44,760 nt of DNA, from contig QKYT01000101.1 in assembly GCA_003550305.1 (NCBI GenBank), positions 28,000 through 72,759 of the forward strand. Direction: 5' to 3'. Position numbers and translations under genes: made by a program. This document shows positions 12,959-24,805 of this stretch, piece by piece (the stretch's first letter is position 1; each line of letters starts with the position of its first letter). This stretch comes from Glomus cerebriforme. Taxonomy: Eukaryota; Glomeromycota; Glomeromycetes; Glomerales; Glomeraceae. The notes below the pieces were generated by a model. It saw nothing but the letters and a program-made list of their open reading frames with translations, did not search any database and was not told where the DNA came from.

Positions 12959-14087
12959 TTGTAACGAGAAGATGGATGAGGATAAAACGATGTGAAAAAG
13001 AATGAGTATATCTGAATATATTGAATAGTGATTTTATTTTCTTTTATTTTTGTCTCGATTCTTCTAAGATCTAGAGCGATTATTTCTTACTATTTCTTTC
13101 CTTTTTTTTTTTGTTGAATCGATTGTTTGATGAATATTTGTCTGTTTATGATGTATTTTTTTTTTGATTGGGTCTGAAATCAGGTCCTGTGGTTGATGAT
13201 GAAACTCTACAATGTAAAATTGATTTATGGAAGACAGGTTTAAAAAAAAATATATACATACATACATACATATTTTCATAAATCGATTTCATGTTTATAT
13301 TTTGGGTTTTAGAAATAATGGGGTTTGGGATTATGTGCGCTTTTTTTCAATTAGAGATAGAAAAAATTATTAAAAAAAAGAAAAGAAATTGGTTTATTAA
13401 GGTTTTTTCTCAACCCTTTTTTTTGCATTATCATATAAATAATCTTTTTCAATCTTTTTAATTATTATTATTTATCCTTTTTTTTATTATTATATATTAT
13501 GTCCTTGATTTTATTAACCATTTCTTAGTTTTTTCTTGGCTTTTAGTTATTAAGTTTCTAGTATTTTTTAGGTGTCAATCAAGGATCTAAGAAAAAAAGA
13601 TATTATAAAATATATAAAATATATTTATTCATTATATCATTATAACAATTCTTAAGAAAATTTATTGAATATTTAGGCTACGCAATCCCACTTTAATTTA
13701 GGGTTTTTAAACCCTTTATGCCAATTTTGACCAGCATTACATTCGAAAAAGGCTTATTACATAAAAAATACTTTGAACTTCAATAACAAGATCCTGCCAG
13801 CACTTTTATTAGCAGAAAAGTTCATAATCACATATAAACAATCTGTTGACGGTTTTCCTAAATTAAATATATATTTTATGTTTTATTTGTAATTAATTTA
13901 CAAAGATCTACAATAATAACATTTCAAATAAATGTTTCCTTTCTTCACATCTTTTTAATTAAAATTTTTGTGTATATAACAAATACATATGGATAGCCAA
14001 ATTACACAAATTTATAAATTTTTTTTTTTTTTGTGCGTGCAAAAAAATTGTAATAAGTAATTGAAATATACGTAAATACAAATAAAT
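12959..14087. other. Convergent 3' flank, no gene seen
   Basis: Region between the 3' ends of the Ndt80-type gene (+) and ATG4 (-), so it should hold two 3' UTRs. It has many poly-T and poly-A tracts and a short (acat)n microsatellite near 13254-13271. The minus-strand frame over 13064-13279 is homopolymer-driven and not supported as a gene. Confidence 0.5.
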
Positions 14088-17000
14088 TTACAAAAGTTCA
14101 AAATTTTCACCATCTACGGGTGTTGATCTATTATTATTATTATTATTAGTTTCGTTTTTATTATTTATGTCGTCGATTTCTTGTTTAGATATTACTTCTT
14201 CCTCCTCATCTTCTTCGTGTATTACAATACCTTTTAAATCCTCTATATCATCATCATCCACTTCATCCACATCATCAACTGTCTCAATAATTATAGATGG
14301 TGATTTATCACTCACAGATCTATCACTAAATGAAATATCACTCAAGGATTTTTTCCTTGGCCATGATCCTGGAATAGGACACGCGTTCAATATAGTGAAT
14401 AATGAAAATTGTGAATTTATATCCTAAAGAAGAAAAAGATAAAATCGTATATAAATTAGTTGTAACTTAAATATATAATACAATCGTTATATTTACTCTA
14501 TGAACTCGATCGCATAAATTGTCAAAATCTTGAGAACTTTGACATAAGAATCCCAACAACATAGAAGGATCCATTTCTGATATATCCATCGCCCTAACAA
14601 TAGTAGAGTGATAATCCTATAAAATAAAAGATTAAGTTTAATAAATAAATAAAGATTATGTAAATATTTATTGACACTTACCTCAATTGGAAATTCTGTG
14701 ACTTTATTAAGATTAATAGCTGGTCGTACGAAGTGAGGGTCAAGATACAGCAGATCATCATCTGAACAAAAAGGATGAACCAGTAAATAAAAAAAAAAAA
14801 AAATCATCGAAAATCCAAATTACAAAAATATGATAAATTACCTTGAGTTGCTACAAAATATAATGATCTACCGGGTCTACCACCGGCAATCCCCAAAAAT
14901 TGAGGGAAAGTAAACAATGTCTATTAATTTATGAAAAATAGTTCATAATTTATACAATTAGAAATTAAGTCGTGTTTGCATAACAATCGCATTTGTTAAT
15001 AAATATTATTAACAAATTACACATTGTCGTTAAAATATACCTTTAAGTTATCTGAATAACTTGGATTAAGTTTATCTGTACCCAATCTATTTTTATAATA
15101 AAATACATTAATACATTAATAANAATNAAAAANNTTTTNTTNTTNTTTTTTTTTTTTTTTTTTTTTTTTTAATATTTTAACCGACCTCACAGAAAGTAAA
15201 ATAAGAATTGGCTTCCATGGTTTCTGATCACTAAAATCATGTTCTCCTGTTGCAGCATAAACCATATCACTGCGATAAATAGTATTATCAGTTGGTACAT
15301 AAATTGCTAAAGGACATTCTTTATGAGTCAATGATAATCGCCTAACAAAAAAAAAATAAATAAAATAAAATTAAAATGAATTAATAATTTCTTTAAATCT
15401 AAATATTTATTAGGAATACTCACTTTAAAGCATGAGCAACAGTGGCCGGTCCAAACCAATCACCAATTTTCTTATCCAATGAAATTCCTACACGGGCAAT
15501 ATTATGGATAGAATAATATTGTTCTGGCTCAGGTCCGTCCATAAACCAACGTAAAATCTAATGAAACAAATCATATTTTCTCGTTAAATTTTAAAAATTT
15601 ATCCTTCTAGAAGTCCCCCTACTTTTCCAAATACCTTTCTGTATATTAATATATCAGATTCTGTCTGTGTATTATGTAACCGCCAATCTAAAAAAAAATT
15701 CTTTAATTTAGTATATTCCCAAATTAATTTAATCATTTACAAGTGACAACTTACCTCTTCCTAGCAAAACCCATAAAAATCCTTGTGCTAATAAACTTTG
15801 GCCTGTTCTATGCATACAGCCCCACCCTGTATCTGTAGTATGAAATGCAGGTTCAATCGGAGGAAATTCTTTTCGATAGCAACAAAATATCCTTGATTGA
15901 AAATCCAATAAGAAATCCATCAGCTTTTGTTGATTAGGATTTAATGGTCCAAGTGAATCAGGCCTATATAAACTTGTTGGAGTTGGAGGTAGAGATCTTA
16001 CTGAGCCAGATGATTTTATTGAACCTGTATCTGTTTGAATCGACATTACTGATCGTTCTTTTTGTGCATCATTAGAAACCTCATTGTCCTTGGATAAACT
16101 TTTTTTTGATATAGAAACTCCAAGATAATCTGATGAATTCATTGATTCACGTGTCACAGTTTCAATAGATATATTATCACCGGATAAAACTCCTACATCC
16201 ATTTCTTCAGAAGGTCTCGATATGGTATCATTACTATTACAATTAATTTCATTTTCATCTTCTTTTTCATCTTCTGAACTATAACATACATCTGTATCTC
16301 CAAAACTTATTCGTTTTAATTTTGAATCATCATGTGAATACTTTGAATCGTGATCCGCTTCTATTTCCAGATGTGGGTAAAGTCGTGGTGAAGGTGAAGA
16401 ACTACTATATTTAGGTTTTTCCCTACCAGAAAAAATACTAAAAGTCTTTCTTCGAGGCTTTTTATCTAAAGATTCTTGGTTATCATTTGATGAATATTTA
16501 CGTAAAAAATTTGGTCCCATAGATAATCGTCGCGATTGATCAGATTTGCTCGTTTGAGACTCTGATAACATATCTTTTTGTAAATGTGATGATGTTGATG
16601 ATCTTACTTCGTAATTTAATGAATCCGATAAATCTTGTTTTCTATTATAAGACAATGGTCTTATTCTTTTAACAGGACTTAAAGAACTAGAGAAAATACG
16701 ACTTTCATTTTTTGGAGGTGAAGATTCTGGAGTTTGGGATCTTTGATCCGGTGATGGTGATTTACGAGAAAGTGAAAGTGATCTTAACCGCCTAATTACC
16801 CCAGGAGGTGAATTAGACTTTCCTTTTGGTAATAAAAATAAACCCAATTGTTGTTGCTGTTGTTGTTGAAAATCATTATCATAAGGAGCTTGTGAAAACG
16901 AACGTGACTTATTCAATTTATGAGTACGAATAAAATCATCACTATGGTGGCGTTCATGGGTACTTTGTAATACTTCATTATAATCCTCATCTTCTTCTGA

Positions 17001-17317
17001 TGAACCAAACATATAATTCAGTAGTGACGATGCCCGTCCGCCTCGAGCATGCTCACCCCTATCGGATTTTGGCAGGTTGACCGTTCCACCGTCCTCTAAG
17101 TGGCACACACGCATTTACAGAATTGACTTGATCCAATTATACATAAAGTCAAGAACCGGGAATATTATATCAGGAGATCTTTAATTTTACCTGTAAATTT
17201 ATATTCTACTCCAAGCATCCATATTGAATTCGTCGAATAATTATGTTTCACTCTAGACCTTTCATCTGATTTCATGTACTGAACTAATCGAGTATTATAG
17301 AACCAATGACTTTTCAT
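14088..17317 (-). CDS. ATG4: Autophagy cysteine protease ATG4
   Basis: Cytosolic cysteine protease (peptidase family C54) that trims the C-terminus of ATG8 for lipid conjugation and later delipidates it during autophagosome formation. Ten exons on the minus strand (17317-17191, 17095-15755, 15687-15635, 15557-15424, 15341-15186, 15086-15041, 14920-14842, 14761-14682, 14616-14497, 14423-14088) sum to 2472 nt (823 aa). I place the start at 17317, not at the internal ATG 17114. The upstream exon encodes [11 protein letters not shown], the conserved first block of the family, and splices in frame. Catalytic C469 lies in [18 protein letters not shown]. Catalytic Asp/His are D653 and H655 in [10 protein letters not shown]. 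About 390 S/P/K-rich residues with a poly-Gln run lie between the first block and the catalytic core, making the protein roughly twice the usual length. The acidic C-terminal tail is also disordered. Ns at 15123-15142 fall inside an intron. Confidence 0.94.
15123..15142. other. Ambiguous bases in an ATG4 intron
   Basis: Scattered N bases next to a run of about 28 T residues, inside the intron between the ATG4 exons at 15186 and 15086. This is a sequencing or assembly problem at a homopolymer and does not touch coding sequence. Confidence 0.8.
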
Positions 17318-17585
17318 ATATATGAATGAATGAATGAAAAAAAGAAATAAATATTAACAGTAAATAAATTAATTTAAACAAATGAAAAGTTTTTCCGATT
17401 CTTTTTTTTATATACACATATATTTTTTATTAATGATTAATAATTTTTTGGTAAAGAAAAAAAAAACATTTTTTTAAAAAAAATTATTATCTGGATACAT
17501 TGTTTAATTTTCCGTTTTAGGAATTAAGTCAAACCTTAAAAAAAATTTTCTTTTATTCCAGATATAAATAATATTTGAATGTAAG

Positions 17586-17885
17586 TCAAATCAAATCATT
17601 ATCAACTAACCCAACTTTTTGTAAAATCTCTGCTGAAGAATTCTTTGGTATATCATATTCATTTATTATTTCATCCCCGTTTATTTCTTCTGGTGGGGAA
17701 CCTGGCGTAAAAGGACTTTGAGCAGTTGAAGAAGAAGATTCCTCAGCAGGTAAAGAATCTACAGAAAAATCGTCAACACTATCCCATTCCTCTGTTTGCC
17801 CTGTTGTTGCCATTGTTGGTGACGATGGAGGAGTAAAAATTTTTATTGCAGGCGTAGTATTATTATTAGGCTGTATTGGTGACAT
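17586..17885 (-). CDS. Hypothetical Ser/Pro-rich acidic protein (possibly partial)
   Basis: Unrecognised gene. From the ATG at 17885 the frame encodes 99 aa beginning MSPIQPNNNTTPAIKIFTPP, with an acidic S/D/E stretch (EEWDSVDDFSVDSLPAEESS) and a short ordered-looking end (SSAEILQKVGLVDNDLI). The frame stays open upstream to about 17969 but has no ATG there. A polypyrimidine-rich 'ttattag' at about 17924-17930 could be a splice acceptor, so an upstream exon may exist. It lies 270 bp upstream of ATG4 on the same strand. The composition is protein-like rather than random AT sequence, but no domain is visible. Confidence 0.45.
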   Translation of the reverse strand: MSPIQPNNNTTPAIKIFTPPSSPTMATTGQTEEWDSVDDFSVDSLPAEESSSSTAQSPFTPGSPPEEINGDEIINEYDIPKNSSAEILQKVGLVDNDLI

Positions 17886-18239
17886 TGATAACTTTTGTTG
17901 TAAATTATGTAACCAGTAATATACTAATAAACAAATAAAAATAATGTTTTTGTATTTGGGTGAAAGCAAAAAAAAAAAAAATTATTGGTTTTTTGAAAAA
18001 CATATATATGATAGGATATTTAAAATTTTCTCAACACACTTTTCATTACTTCTTTTTTTTAAAAAAAAAAAAATTTCTAAATGATAAAATTGAGGGTGGC
18101 TTTTTGAATATATAATTTTGAAAAGTCATGTGATCAAATAGTTAATTTATTGAGGTGCATATAAAAAAATTTTTGCACAACGAAAAAGTGTTTTTGGAAA
18201 TATTTATATTAATTCGGAAATAACCAAATTTTACAGTAT

Positions 18240-18461
18240 TCAATAGATCAACAAATAAAAATGTACAAGAAACCCGCATGAAAAGTGAATTTGGGAGGAA
18301 ATTTTTTTTTTATTAACGCCCAATGACATAATTAAAATTATAAAATGATCCTTATTGATGATATCATTAAGGACGTTTGTTTTATGAGTTTCAAGGATTA
18401 AAGCAATTGACGAATATATCAATTCTGTTTCAAATGAACAAATTTGTACTAAACAATCCAT
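18240..18461 (-). CDS. Possible small hypothetical protein
   Basis: A 73-codon frame from an ATG at 18461. The first ~48 residues (starting MDCLVQICSFETELIYSS) use a balanced set of codons and look coding. The rest runs through a poly-A tract and looks like read-through. It might be a first exon of the gene at 17586-17885, but I found no donor that joins the two in frame. No family is recognised. Confidence 0.22.
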   Translation of the reverse strand: MDCLVQICSFETELIYSSIALILETHKTNVLNDIINKDHFIILIMSLGVNKKKISSQIHFSCGFLVHFYLLIY

Positions 18462-18893
18462 AACAAATACAAAGAATCAATGAATTTAAGATAAACATGC
18501 TGCGGTCTTGCGGCAACGGTTGACACGTGATTGAGAAAATTCGTATCACATTATTTGATTATTAAAAGGGTATTCTCCAAATAAAAACAAGTACGATTAG
18601 TGCGATTAGGTTGTCAAAAAGCTGTCAAATTCCTGATCCGAATATGTATGAATATATTATAAATTAATGAATATATTAAAAATTCTGATAACAAAATAAT
18701 ATTTAAATAAAGTAAATAAACAGATAATAAGACAATAAAATTAACATATGTTATTATATTATATATGGCAAAAGAATAATTTTATTTTTTTACATTTCCT
18801 TTAAGGAAAATAATTTTTGACATTCGTTTATATACATCATGAAAACCGTACTTTATAAAAATAATAAATAACTGAATTAATTCTCTTTAATCA

Positions 18894-19011
18894 GTTACGG
18901 CCATACACAGTGAAAAGCACCGGAACCCGTCCGATCTCCGAAGTTAAGCCACTGATGGCCCAGTCAGTACTACGGTTGGGGACAACGTGGGAATACTGGG
19001 TGCTGTAACTT
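18894..19011 (+). rRNA. 5S ribosomal RNA
   Basis: About 118 nt with the typical eukaryotic 5S layout. The 5' end GTTACGGCC pairs with the 3' end GGTGCTGTAAC to form helix I. Between them are the conserved blocks AGCACCGGAACCCGTCCGAT, TCCGAAGTTAAGCC and the 3' half with GGGAATACTGGGTGCTGTA, which include the internal pol III promoter. It is followed at once by a run of ten T residues. It stands alone among protein genes, not next to 18S/28S rDNA. Confidence 0.95.
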
Positions 19012-19019
19012 TTTTTTTT
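19010..19019 (+). terminator. Oligo-T RNA polymerase III terminator
   Basis: Ten consecutive T residues directly after the 3' end of the 5S rRNA gene, the standard pol III stop signal. Confidence 0.85.
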
Positions 19020-19126
19020 AAACCGTACAAATTTATCAAAAGAAATAAACAATGATATAGGTAGTTTTTTTTCGATGATATAGATATTTTTCCAGTTCTC
19101 AATGATTCAATCTGTTCTTTCTATGT

Positions 19127-19642
19127 TTAATTAGAAGAGAAAAAAGTAGATTGAATACTATAAAGAAACATTATAAGCGAATAATTAAAAAGTTGTATAG
19201 CAATCCAAATTAACATTCCCATACAAAACCAAATTTTCCACCAACGCATTCTACTTAATTGTTCTATTGAAGTTATGCTAGTTAAACCTCTTTGTTCAGG
19301 TTGTATGTTGTGATTCACCATATTTCCAATATCTTTATTTGGTCGTATTATATTATTAGGACTTTTAAATAAATATTGAAGTAATCCATTTGAAGCTGTT
19401 ATTGAATAAACAGCTTCAGCTCCCGGTGAATATGTTTGATTTTGTTTTATTTCATTAAGTTCAATATCTGAATCAGAAAATTGCGTGTGAGGATATTGTT
19501 GTTGAGAAGATAAAGAATCAATATAAACTTGTGTTTCGATAATAATGATGATTTCAAAAGAATTTTGTTGTTGTTGTTGCTCAGCAATAACGAAATTATT
19601 AATTTCTTGTGGTAAAGATGAGTTATTTGGAATGTCAGACAT
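19127..19642 (-). CDS. Hypothetical C-terminally anchored membrane protein
   Basis: Single-exon frame of 171 aa from an ATG at 19642. No family is recognised. The N-terminal two thirds is polar and Gln/Asn/Ser-rich, including a short poly-Gln run and an unusual IEIIIIIE-type isoleucine cluster. About residues 136-165 (from WWKIWFCMGMLIWIAIQL on) form one long hydrophobic segment that can span a membrane, leaving only a few residues after it. This suggests a tail-anchored or single-pass protein, by inference. It is downstream of, and convergent with, the 5S rRNA gene. Confidence 0.55.
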   Translation of the reverse strand: MSDIPNNSSLPQEINNFVIAEQQQQQNSFEIIIIIETQVYIDSLSSQQQYPHTQFSDSDIELNEIKQNQTYSPGAEAVYSITASNGLLQYLFKSPNNIIRPNKDIGNMVNHNIQPEQRGLTSITSIEQLSRMRWWKIWFCMGMLIWIAIQLFNYSLIMFLYSIQSTFFSSN

Positions 19643-21354
19643 TATTTTTAAAAATAAATAAATAAATAAATTTAATATGTATTTATTAAATAGTTATAAT
19701 ACTTTTAAATATACCAGTATATTTTTCAATTTTATTTTATTTTATTTATTTATTTTTTTTTGGTTCCATTTTTTTCGTTCCCTTAAATACTTTTTTTTTT
19801 TTTTTTTTTTTAAATTGAATGACATATAAAACGAATATGGGAAAGGAAAAATCAAAACAATGAACCTTGGCATTAAAGTTAAAAGTCAAACACATAAGGA
19901 AGCGTTATCGACTTATTGCGCAAACTATAAATTACAGTTTCATGTTTTGTCAAAATCTTTATAATTTATTGAGTTCTTTACTACCGTCCTTATGGTTTGT
20001 TTTTGTTTCAGGATGTAGATCATGTGATTGTCCATATTTACGTTTTATATGCGCCAAGATATTGCACATTATTATTTTGTAGTACTACGAATATGACTAC
20101 AGTATATGAGAAATTTAATTGAATAAAAAAAAAAATTTTGTTCTTTGTAAATTTTGATGAACTTTTCTATTAATATCCAGTGTCCTGAAATCTGGAATTT
20201 CTTTAATGATATAAATTTTTGAAAGGGAGAACGAATATTTTATTATAATTCTTATAGGACTTGAAGACCTAAACCAAGAAAGTTGTACTTTTTTTCGTTT
20301 GTAAATTTATTTTAAATTCTGTAATTAAATGATGTAACATAAATAATTTAAAAATATAGATTGTCAATTTATGAAACGAAATAAATCAAACAATAATTAA
20401 ACTGTATAAAAAGATAGTCAATCGGAATAACCTTTCAGTCATTCAAAATTTTTTAAATATAGAAACGTAAAAAAAGATTTTTAATTATAAAATTGTTATT
20501 TTTTTTTTATTAGCTTAATTGTTTTCCCGTTTCATTTTTTTTTTTCGGCAAAAGTATATGATTACATCCAAGCATTCTCAGGTCATATCAATGTTTTGAT
20601 CCCATTTATTGTTTTGTAATAATAAAATACGATGATCGATAATGATGGAATGGGACCAAAAGCTTATATACTGTAGCTAGATCATTTGCGAATATTGGAT
20701 TGAATCGAAACAGAAGAAAATCCCGACCAATCATCAAAAGCAGGGGAAAATAACTTAAAGAAGAATCTAAGCAAGATAAAAAAAAACTTTAGAAAAACAA
20801 ATCTTTTGTGAATTGTTTTAATAAATTATATGGTCAATATGCTTATAATTTTGCTTGTATTTTTGCTTAATGATTTGAAAGAAAACATTAATAATTCATT
20901 TATGTAAAGAAGGCTTTAAAAAATAATTAACAAATTTTTTCTTCGCCATTATTCCTGAAAATTTTGTTTATATAGACATTTTTATCTCCTTTAATTATTT
21001 ATTTTCTTCTACAAACTTCTTCTATGTTTAATAGAATATTTCTGAACTTAAGTGCTTTGTTAGTTAATACTTGGGTTACTTGGGTTGTATTAACGTATAT
21101 TTTAAGGAAAAAAAAAGTATCGAACCTTATTATGAAAGCTTAGAAATTATTGATTAAATTGTTAATTTCAACTGATTTTATTGACAATAAAAAGCAATTC
21201 AACATTTATATCACTAATAAACAAATTTTATAAGAAAAATAACATAATGTGCTTGCTTAATTATTTGCTATATGAACTTATTATGTAATCATAAGTAAAT
21301 TAATACATTTTTTTTAACTTGATTTTATTTTTATATGAAAAGGTCTACGGTTAG
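19643..21354. other. Gene-poor AT-rich region
   Basis: No supported gene. A 71-codon frame at 19867-20082 starts only at TTG and has no family resemblance. The rest is A/T-rich on both strands with poly-T tracts near 19790-19812. No tRNA-like fold was recognised by eye. Confidence 0.45.
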
Positions 21355-21513
21355 TATCATCAACATCTCTTCTCTATTCTTTTGTTAAAGGGCTCTTCAG
21401 GAGTGTATGTCTTGATATGTAAAGTAAATAACAAATTCTATGTGGGCAGCTCAATTAATTTGAAAACCTATGATCCTTCATTAATATTTTCTCCATTTTA
21501 TCTACTTTCTTAA
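21355..21513 (+). pseudogene. GIY-YIG endonuclease fragment
   Basis: An isolated open stretch after a stop codon encodes GSSGVYVLICKVNNKFYVGS followed by SINLK. This is the core of a GIY-YIG nuclease domain: G-V-Y ... Y-V-G-S-S then N-L. Similarity stops after about 21465 and the frame closes at 21513. There is no ATG and no rest of the domain, so it is a relic. GIY-YIG proteins of this kind are typical homing endonucleases of mitochondrial introns. Whether this is transferred mitochondrial DNA or a nuclear family member is open. Confidence 0.5.
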
Positions 21514-21736
21514 ACAGTATTTTACTATTCATTCTTGTTAAACTTTCTAATCTTTTAACATTTCTTTGGACTTGCTCATCCGGTAACATCAAGTCTTTTC
21601 TTCCCAAGAGCCGTATATAAAAACTCATAACTATTTACAGCGTCCTCACTATTTAGAAATAATTTCATATTATAATATCGTAATATGGCAAATTGTGGTG
21701 TAAATTCTGTTATAACATATACATTTTGATTATTTA
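21455..21736 (-). pseudogene. Frameshifted unidentified ORF fragment abutting the GIY-YIG relic
   Basis: On the minus strand, two overlapping frames read like one protein broken by a frameshift near 21580. The first half runs from 21736 and contains NVYVITEFTPQFAILRYYN. The second half contains LPDEQVQRNVKRLESLTRMN and ends at 21455, with coiled-coil-like spacing. I do not recognise the family. It abuts and slightly overlaps the GIY-YIG fragment on the opposite strand, so two unrelated fragments seem joined here. Confidence 0.35.
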
Positions 21737-22414
21737 ACATTGAAGGAATGGATGAAAAGATGAAAAATCATTTAAGGATGGTTTTGATAATGATCAAATT
21801 ACACTATCATTGATTTTTTTTTTGTTGATTGTCTCGATAATAAAAGAATGTTAAGGTTTTCATCGGTGATGAAACCGTGTGTATGGACTATGGAGATTCA
21901 TGTATAAATTCTTTCATACGAATTCATTAAAATGAAAAAAGTCTTTTTGTAAGATGTGATATTTATCTGACAAAACTGGTCCAATTTTCTCAATAATAAG
22001 GAAAGGATATTAGACGATGATTTTTTTTTTTAAAAAAAAACAAAAAAAAAAACAAAATAATTTTTATTAGTTTATTTTGCATAATTTCATTTGTATAACA
22101 ATAATTATAATAAGAAAAAAGTTATATAATAACAAAAATTTTAAAAATTAGTTGTAGTCACGTTTTTGGGAGTTGAGATTATACATTTCATTCCGTATCT
22201 CAATGATAATTAAATTAGAAGTTATAGTGATTCATTAATTTACTAAAATTATTACAATATTCTAATGAATTAGCTAAACATGAAGATAGTAACTTAAATT
22301 TCTCAAATCTTAATAAAACACTATTAGTCTGTGTTCATATTTACATAAAATACGTAAACGTACAATATTTAAATATACAATTATAGTATGTCCATCTTTT
22401 GAAAATCGGTCATT
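21737..22414. other. Intergenic region, no gene seen
   Basis: AT-rich spacer downstream of the Argonaute array, with poly-T/poly-A tracts around 22020-22060. No protein-like frame or RNA gene was recognised. Confidence 0.45.
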
Positions 22415-24805
22415 TTATATAAAATACATAACCCTGAGTAATTCAGGTTTTATCATAGCATAATTTGGACCTTCTAAGTAGATTCTGTATCGCTCCAATT
22501 TTCACCAGTCGCGTGAAATCTTACTCTATTGGGCATAATACACTGGCAATAGAAACTGCACAGCAAAATTATATTTATTATAACACAAATTGTATGTTAA
22601 TGTTTGAAGAGAATCAGCAGTGAATCAGCATTGAATCTGTTTTCATCAAATAACACATGATTATGCGTCGGACGTGAAGTTCCAGGGTGACTTTGAAGAT
22701 AAAAGTCAAATTCAAAGGGATGTGTTATAATTGTTTCAACTACTGTACCAGAAAACAATTTCTTGTTCTATCAGATTCATTGACATTTATTGGAAAAAAA
22801 GCGTGTGATGGCGTTTTTGCACAACTACAAAGGTTATAGTTGTCTTATATAACTTATCAAGTGATTGACATGCAGCTAAATAATTTATTAAAAATAAAAG
22901 TATACTTCTTATTGCCTTGATTTCTTCCTCTAGTACTATCTCAAATTGTCCTTCTGAAACTCCGTTTCGGTAGAATAAAATACGTTCTGGTTTCCTTCCA
23001 CAAGTCATATAAAAGATTTTAATTGTTCCTTAACCATTTCACCAGGAGCAGGATGAGTAACAGATGCTCCTATTAAAATAGTTAGACATTGGTATTCGGC
23101 TTGGATCAATGAATGAATTCATACCACCAGATTTAACATTTATTTTAAGACAAATATTAGCACAATATTGTTTCTTTGCTGCAAACATATGCTTTCCCAG
23201 AATATATTGAGTAGCAACGCCACACACGTTTAATTTCGGCATATAATGGCACCTGTATTAAGAAGAATACATAAAATTAACTGAGGCTGGTGATTTAGCC
23301 AAATTTCCAGCTCTAATCCAAGAACTTGTCTTAAAGATCTTTCAATACTATGTAAAATAGGTAGAGTCATATTTGGAATATACCTTGACATAATAATTAA
23401 TTCTCTAAGAAATTTCTGCACATCTTGCTGTGGATTATCTCTTTCACTTCCGAAAACCATGAACCAAGTGTAGCGCCAGTAGAAATTTTTTATAGAGCAA
23501 ATTTCATGTTCCATTGTTTGGAGTAAAAGAAGCTTCACGAGAGATAGGATGATATTGTAATTTTGGCGAGTGCAATACTCTTGATTGAACTTCAACCATT
23601 ATATCAGATACCTGTAAACCAAATACTCATTTTGTTGATAATTAAGAATAATAGGACCTTGCGTAATTTTATTAGCACGTATATTAGGTGGCTGACAATT
23701 AAATTTTAAAGAATTCGCTATTTGCTTATCATTTAATTTGCGCAAATAACATTTGTTCCTGATAAAAATACAATCCAATCAGATAAAACGTATTTCATAA
23801 ATGTAATTGTACTATGGTTTTTTTAACTTTACATACCTCAACTACATTACATACTTCCATTGGACAACGCAAGGAAAGAATGGATATTGTAGGCGTTTAT
23901 TATATGTTTCCTGATAATATGTAGCAGCATTCTTCTGCTTATCATCAATCTCAAATTTAGTTTGTGAAGCTGCAGTGGAGGTTAATTTATTGATCTTAAA
24001 TCGACGTCTTGAAAATTTTCACCACGATGGGTAACATAAATCTTTAAATTTTTTAATGATCTCTCAAGGTTGTATCTGTAATTCTTCTGAGACCATTAAT
24101 GGACTGTTCATCAAGTATTTTTATGGCTATTCACTAAATACCACTTTCATAAAAAGCAGTAGTATGTAAGTCAATATTTATCATAATTTTTCCAGGTGTT
24201 GGCCTAATAGATTGAAAATAACCTCGCCAAACTTCAATTCCACCATAAAGAAGTCGCGAATCTTGATGAGTAAAAATGAATTTCCAATTTATGATACACC
24301 ATCGATGGTTTATGATTAATCAATACATTAAGAACCATAATGCCTAATAAACATTAAGTAAATAAAAGATATATTTAATGATCAATTATCAGGAAATAGA
24401 GCATGTTCCTTCGAGAAATCTTTGCAACTCTCCCATATTGATTATATTAACCTTCCTAATTATAATTTTAAAAGAAGTCGGAGATTTTTACCTGCTAAAA
24501 CACCATCATCTTCTGGAATTGTTACATCAATATTGCCAAAAGGAAGCGGATTGGCAGTATAAATATTTCTACGACCATCATATACAGGTCTTATACCACT
24601 AAAATCACTTGTTCGAAAAAGTTCTACAGCTGTTTGAAAAATTTTTATATTCAAAGCTGGAGGAACTTCTGGTATAATTATAATATCATAATGATAAATA
24701 TCAAAATTAGAAAGAGATTTTATTTCGAAAGTTTGTTCTGATTTTTATAAGACGACCTTGATGACCTAAGTCAGGATGCCTAACGAAATTTGTTATCCCA
24801 GCCAT
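22415..24805 (-). pseudogene. Argonaute pseudogene (copy 1 of the array)
   Basis: The full four-exon outline of the intact neighbours can be followed from the start-codon position (24805) to the stop (22415), but the frame is broken many times. Recognisable pieces are the N-terminal ITNFVRHPDLGHQGRLIKI, the MID/PIWI piece [36 protein letters not shown], and [17 protein letters not shown]. Frameshifts occur in exons 1-3 and after the RIP of the PIWI start. A deletion joins the HPAPG motif directly to EMVKEQLK, removing the segment with the second catalytic Glu. The first catalytic Asp position is Ser and the third is Asn, as in the intact copy at 29313-32030. It cannot encode a working Argonaute. 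Confidence 0.88.

Noticed and set aside
14167..14427. 86-codon plus-strand Ser/Thr-rich frame
   Set aside because: Antisense of the acidic tail of ATG4; poly-Ser is the reverse of poly-Glu/Asp codons.
17114..17114. Start codon of ATG4 at the internal ATG ([10 protein letters not shown])
   Set aside because: Those first codons fall in an intron; the exon at 17317-17191 supplies the conserved family start and joins in frame.
19867..20082. 71-codon plus-strand frame
   Set aside because: Begins only at TTG, has no recognisable domain and lies in a gene-poor AT-rich stretch.
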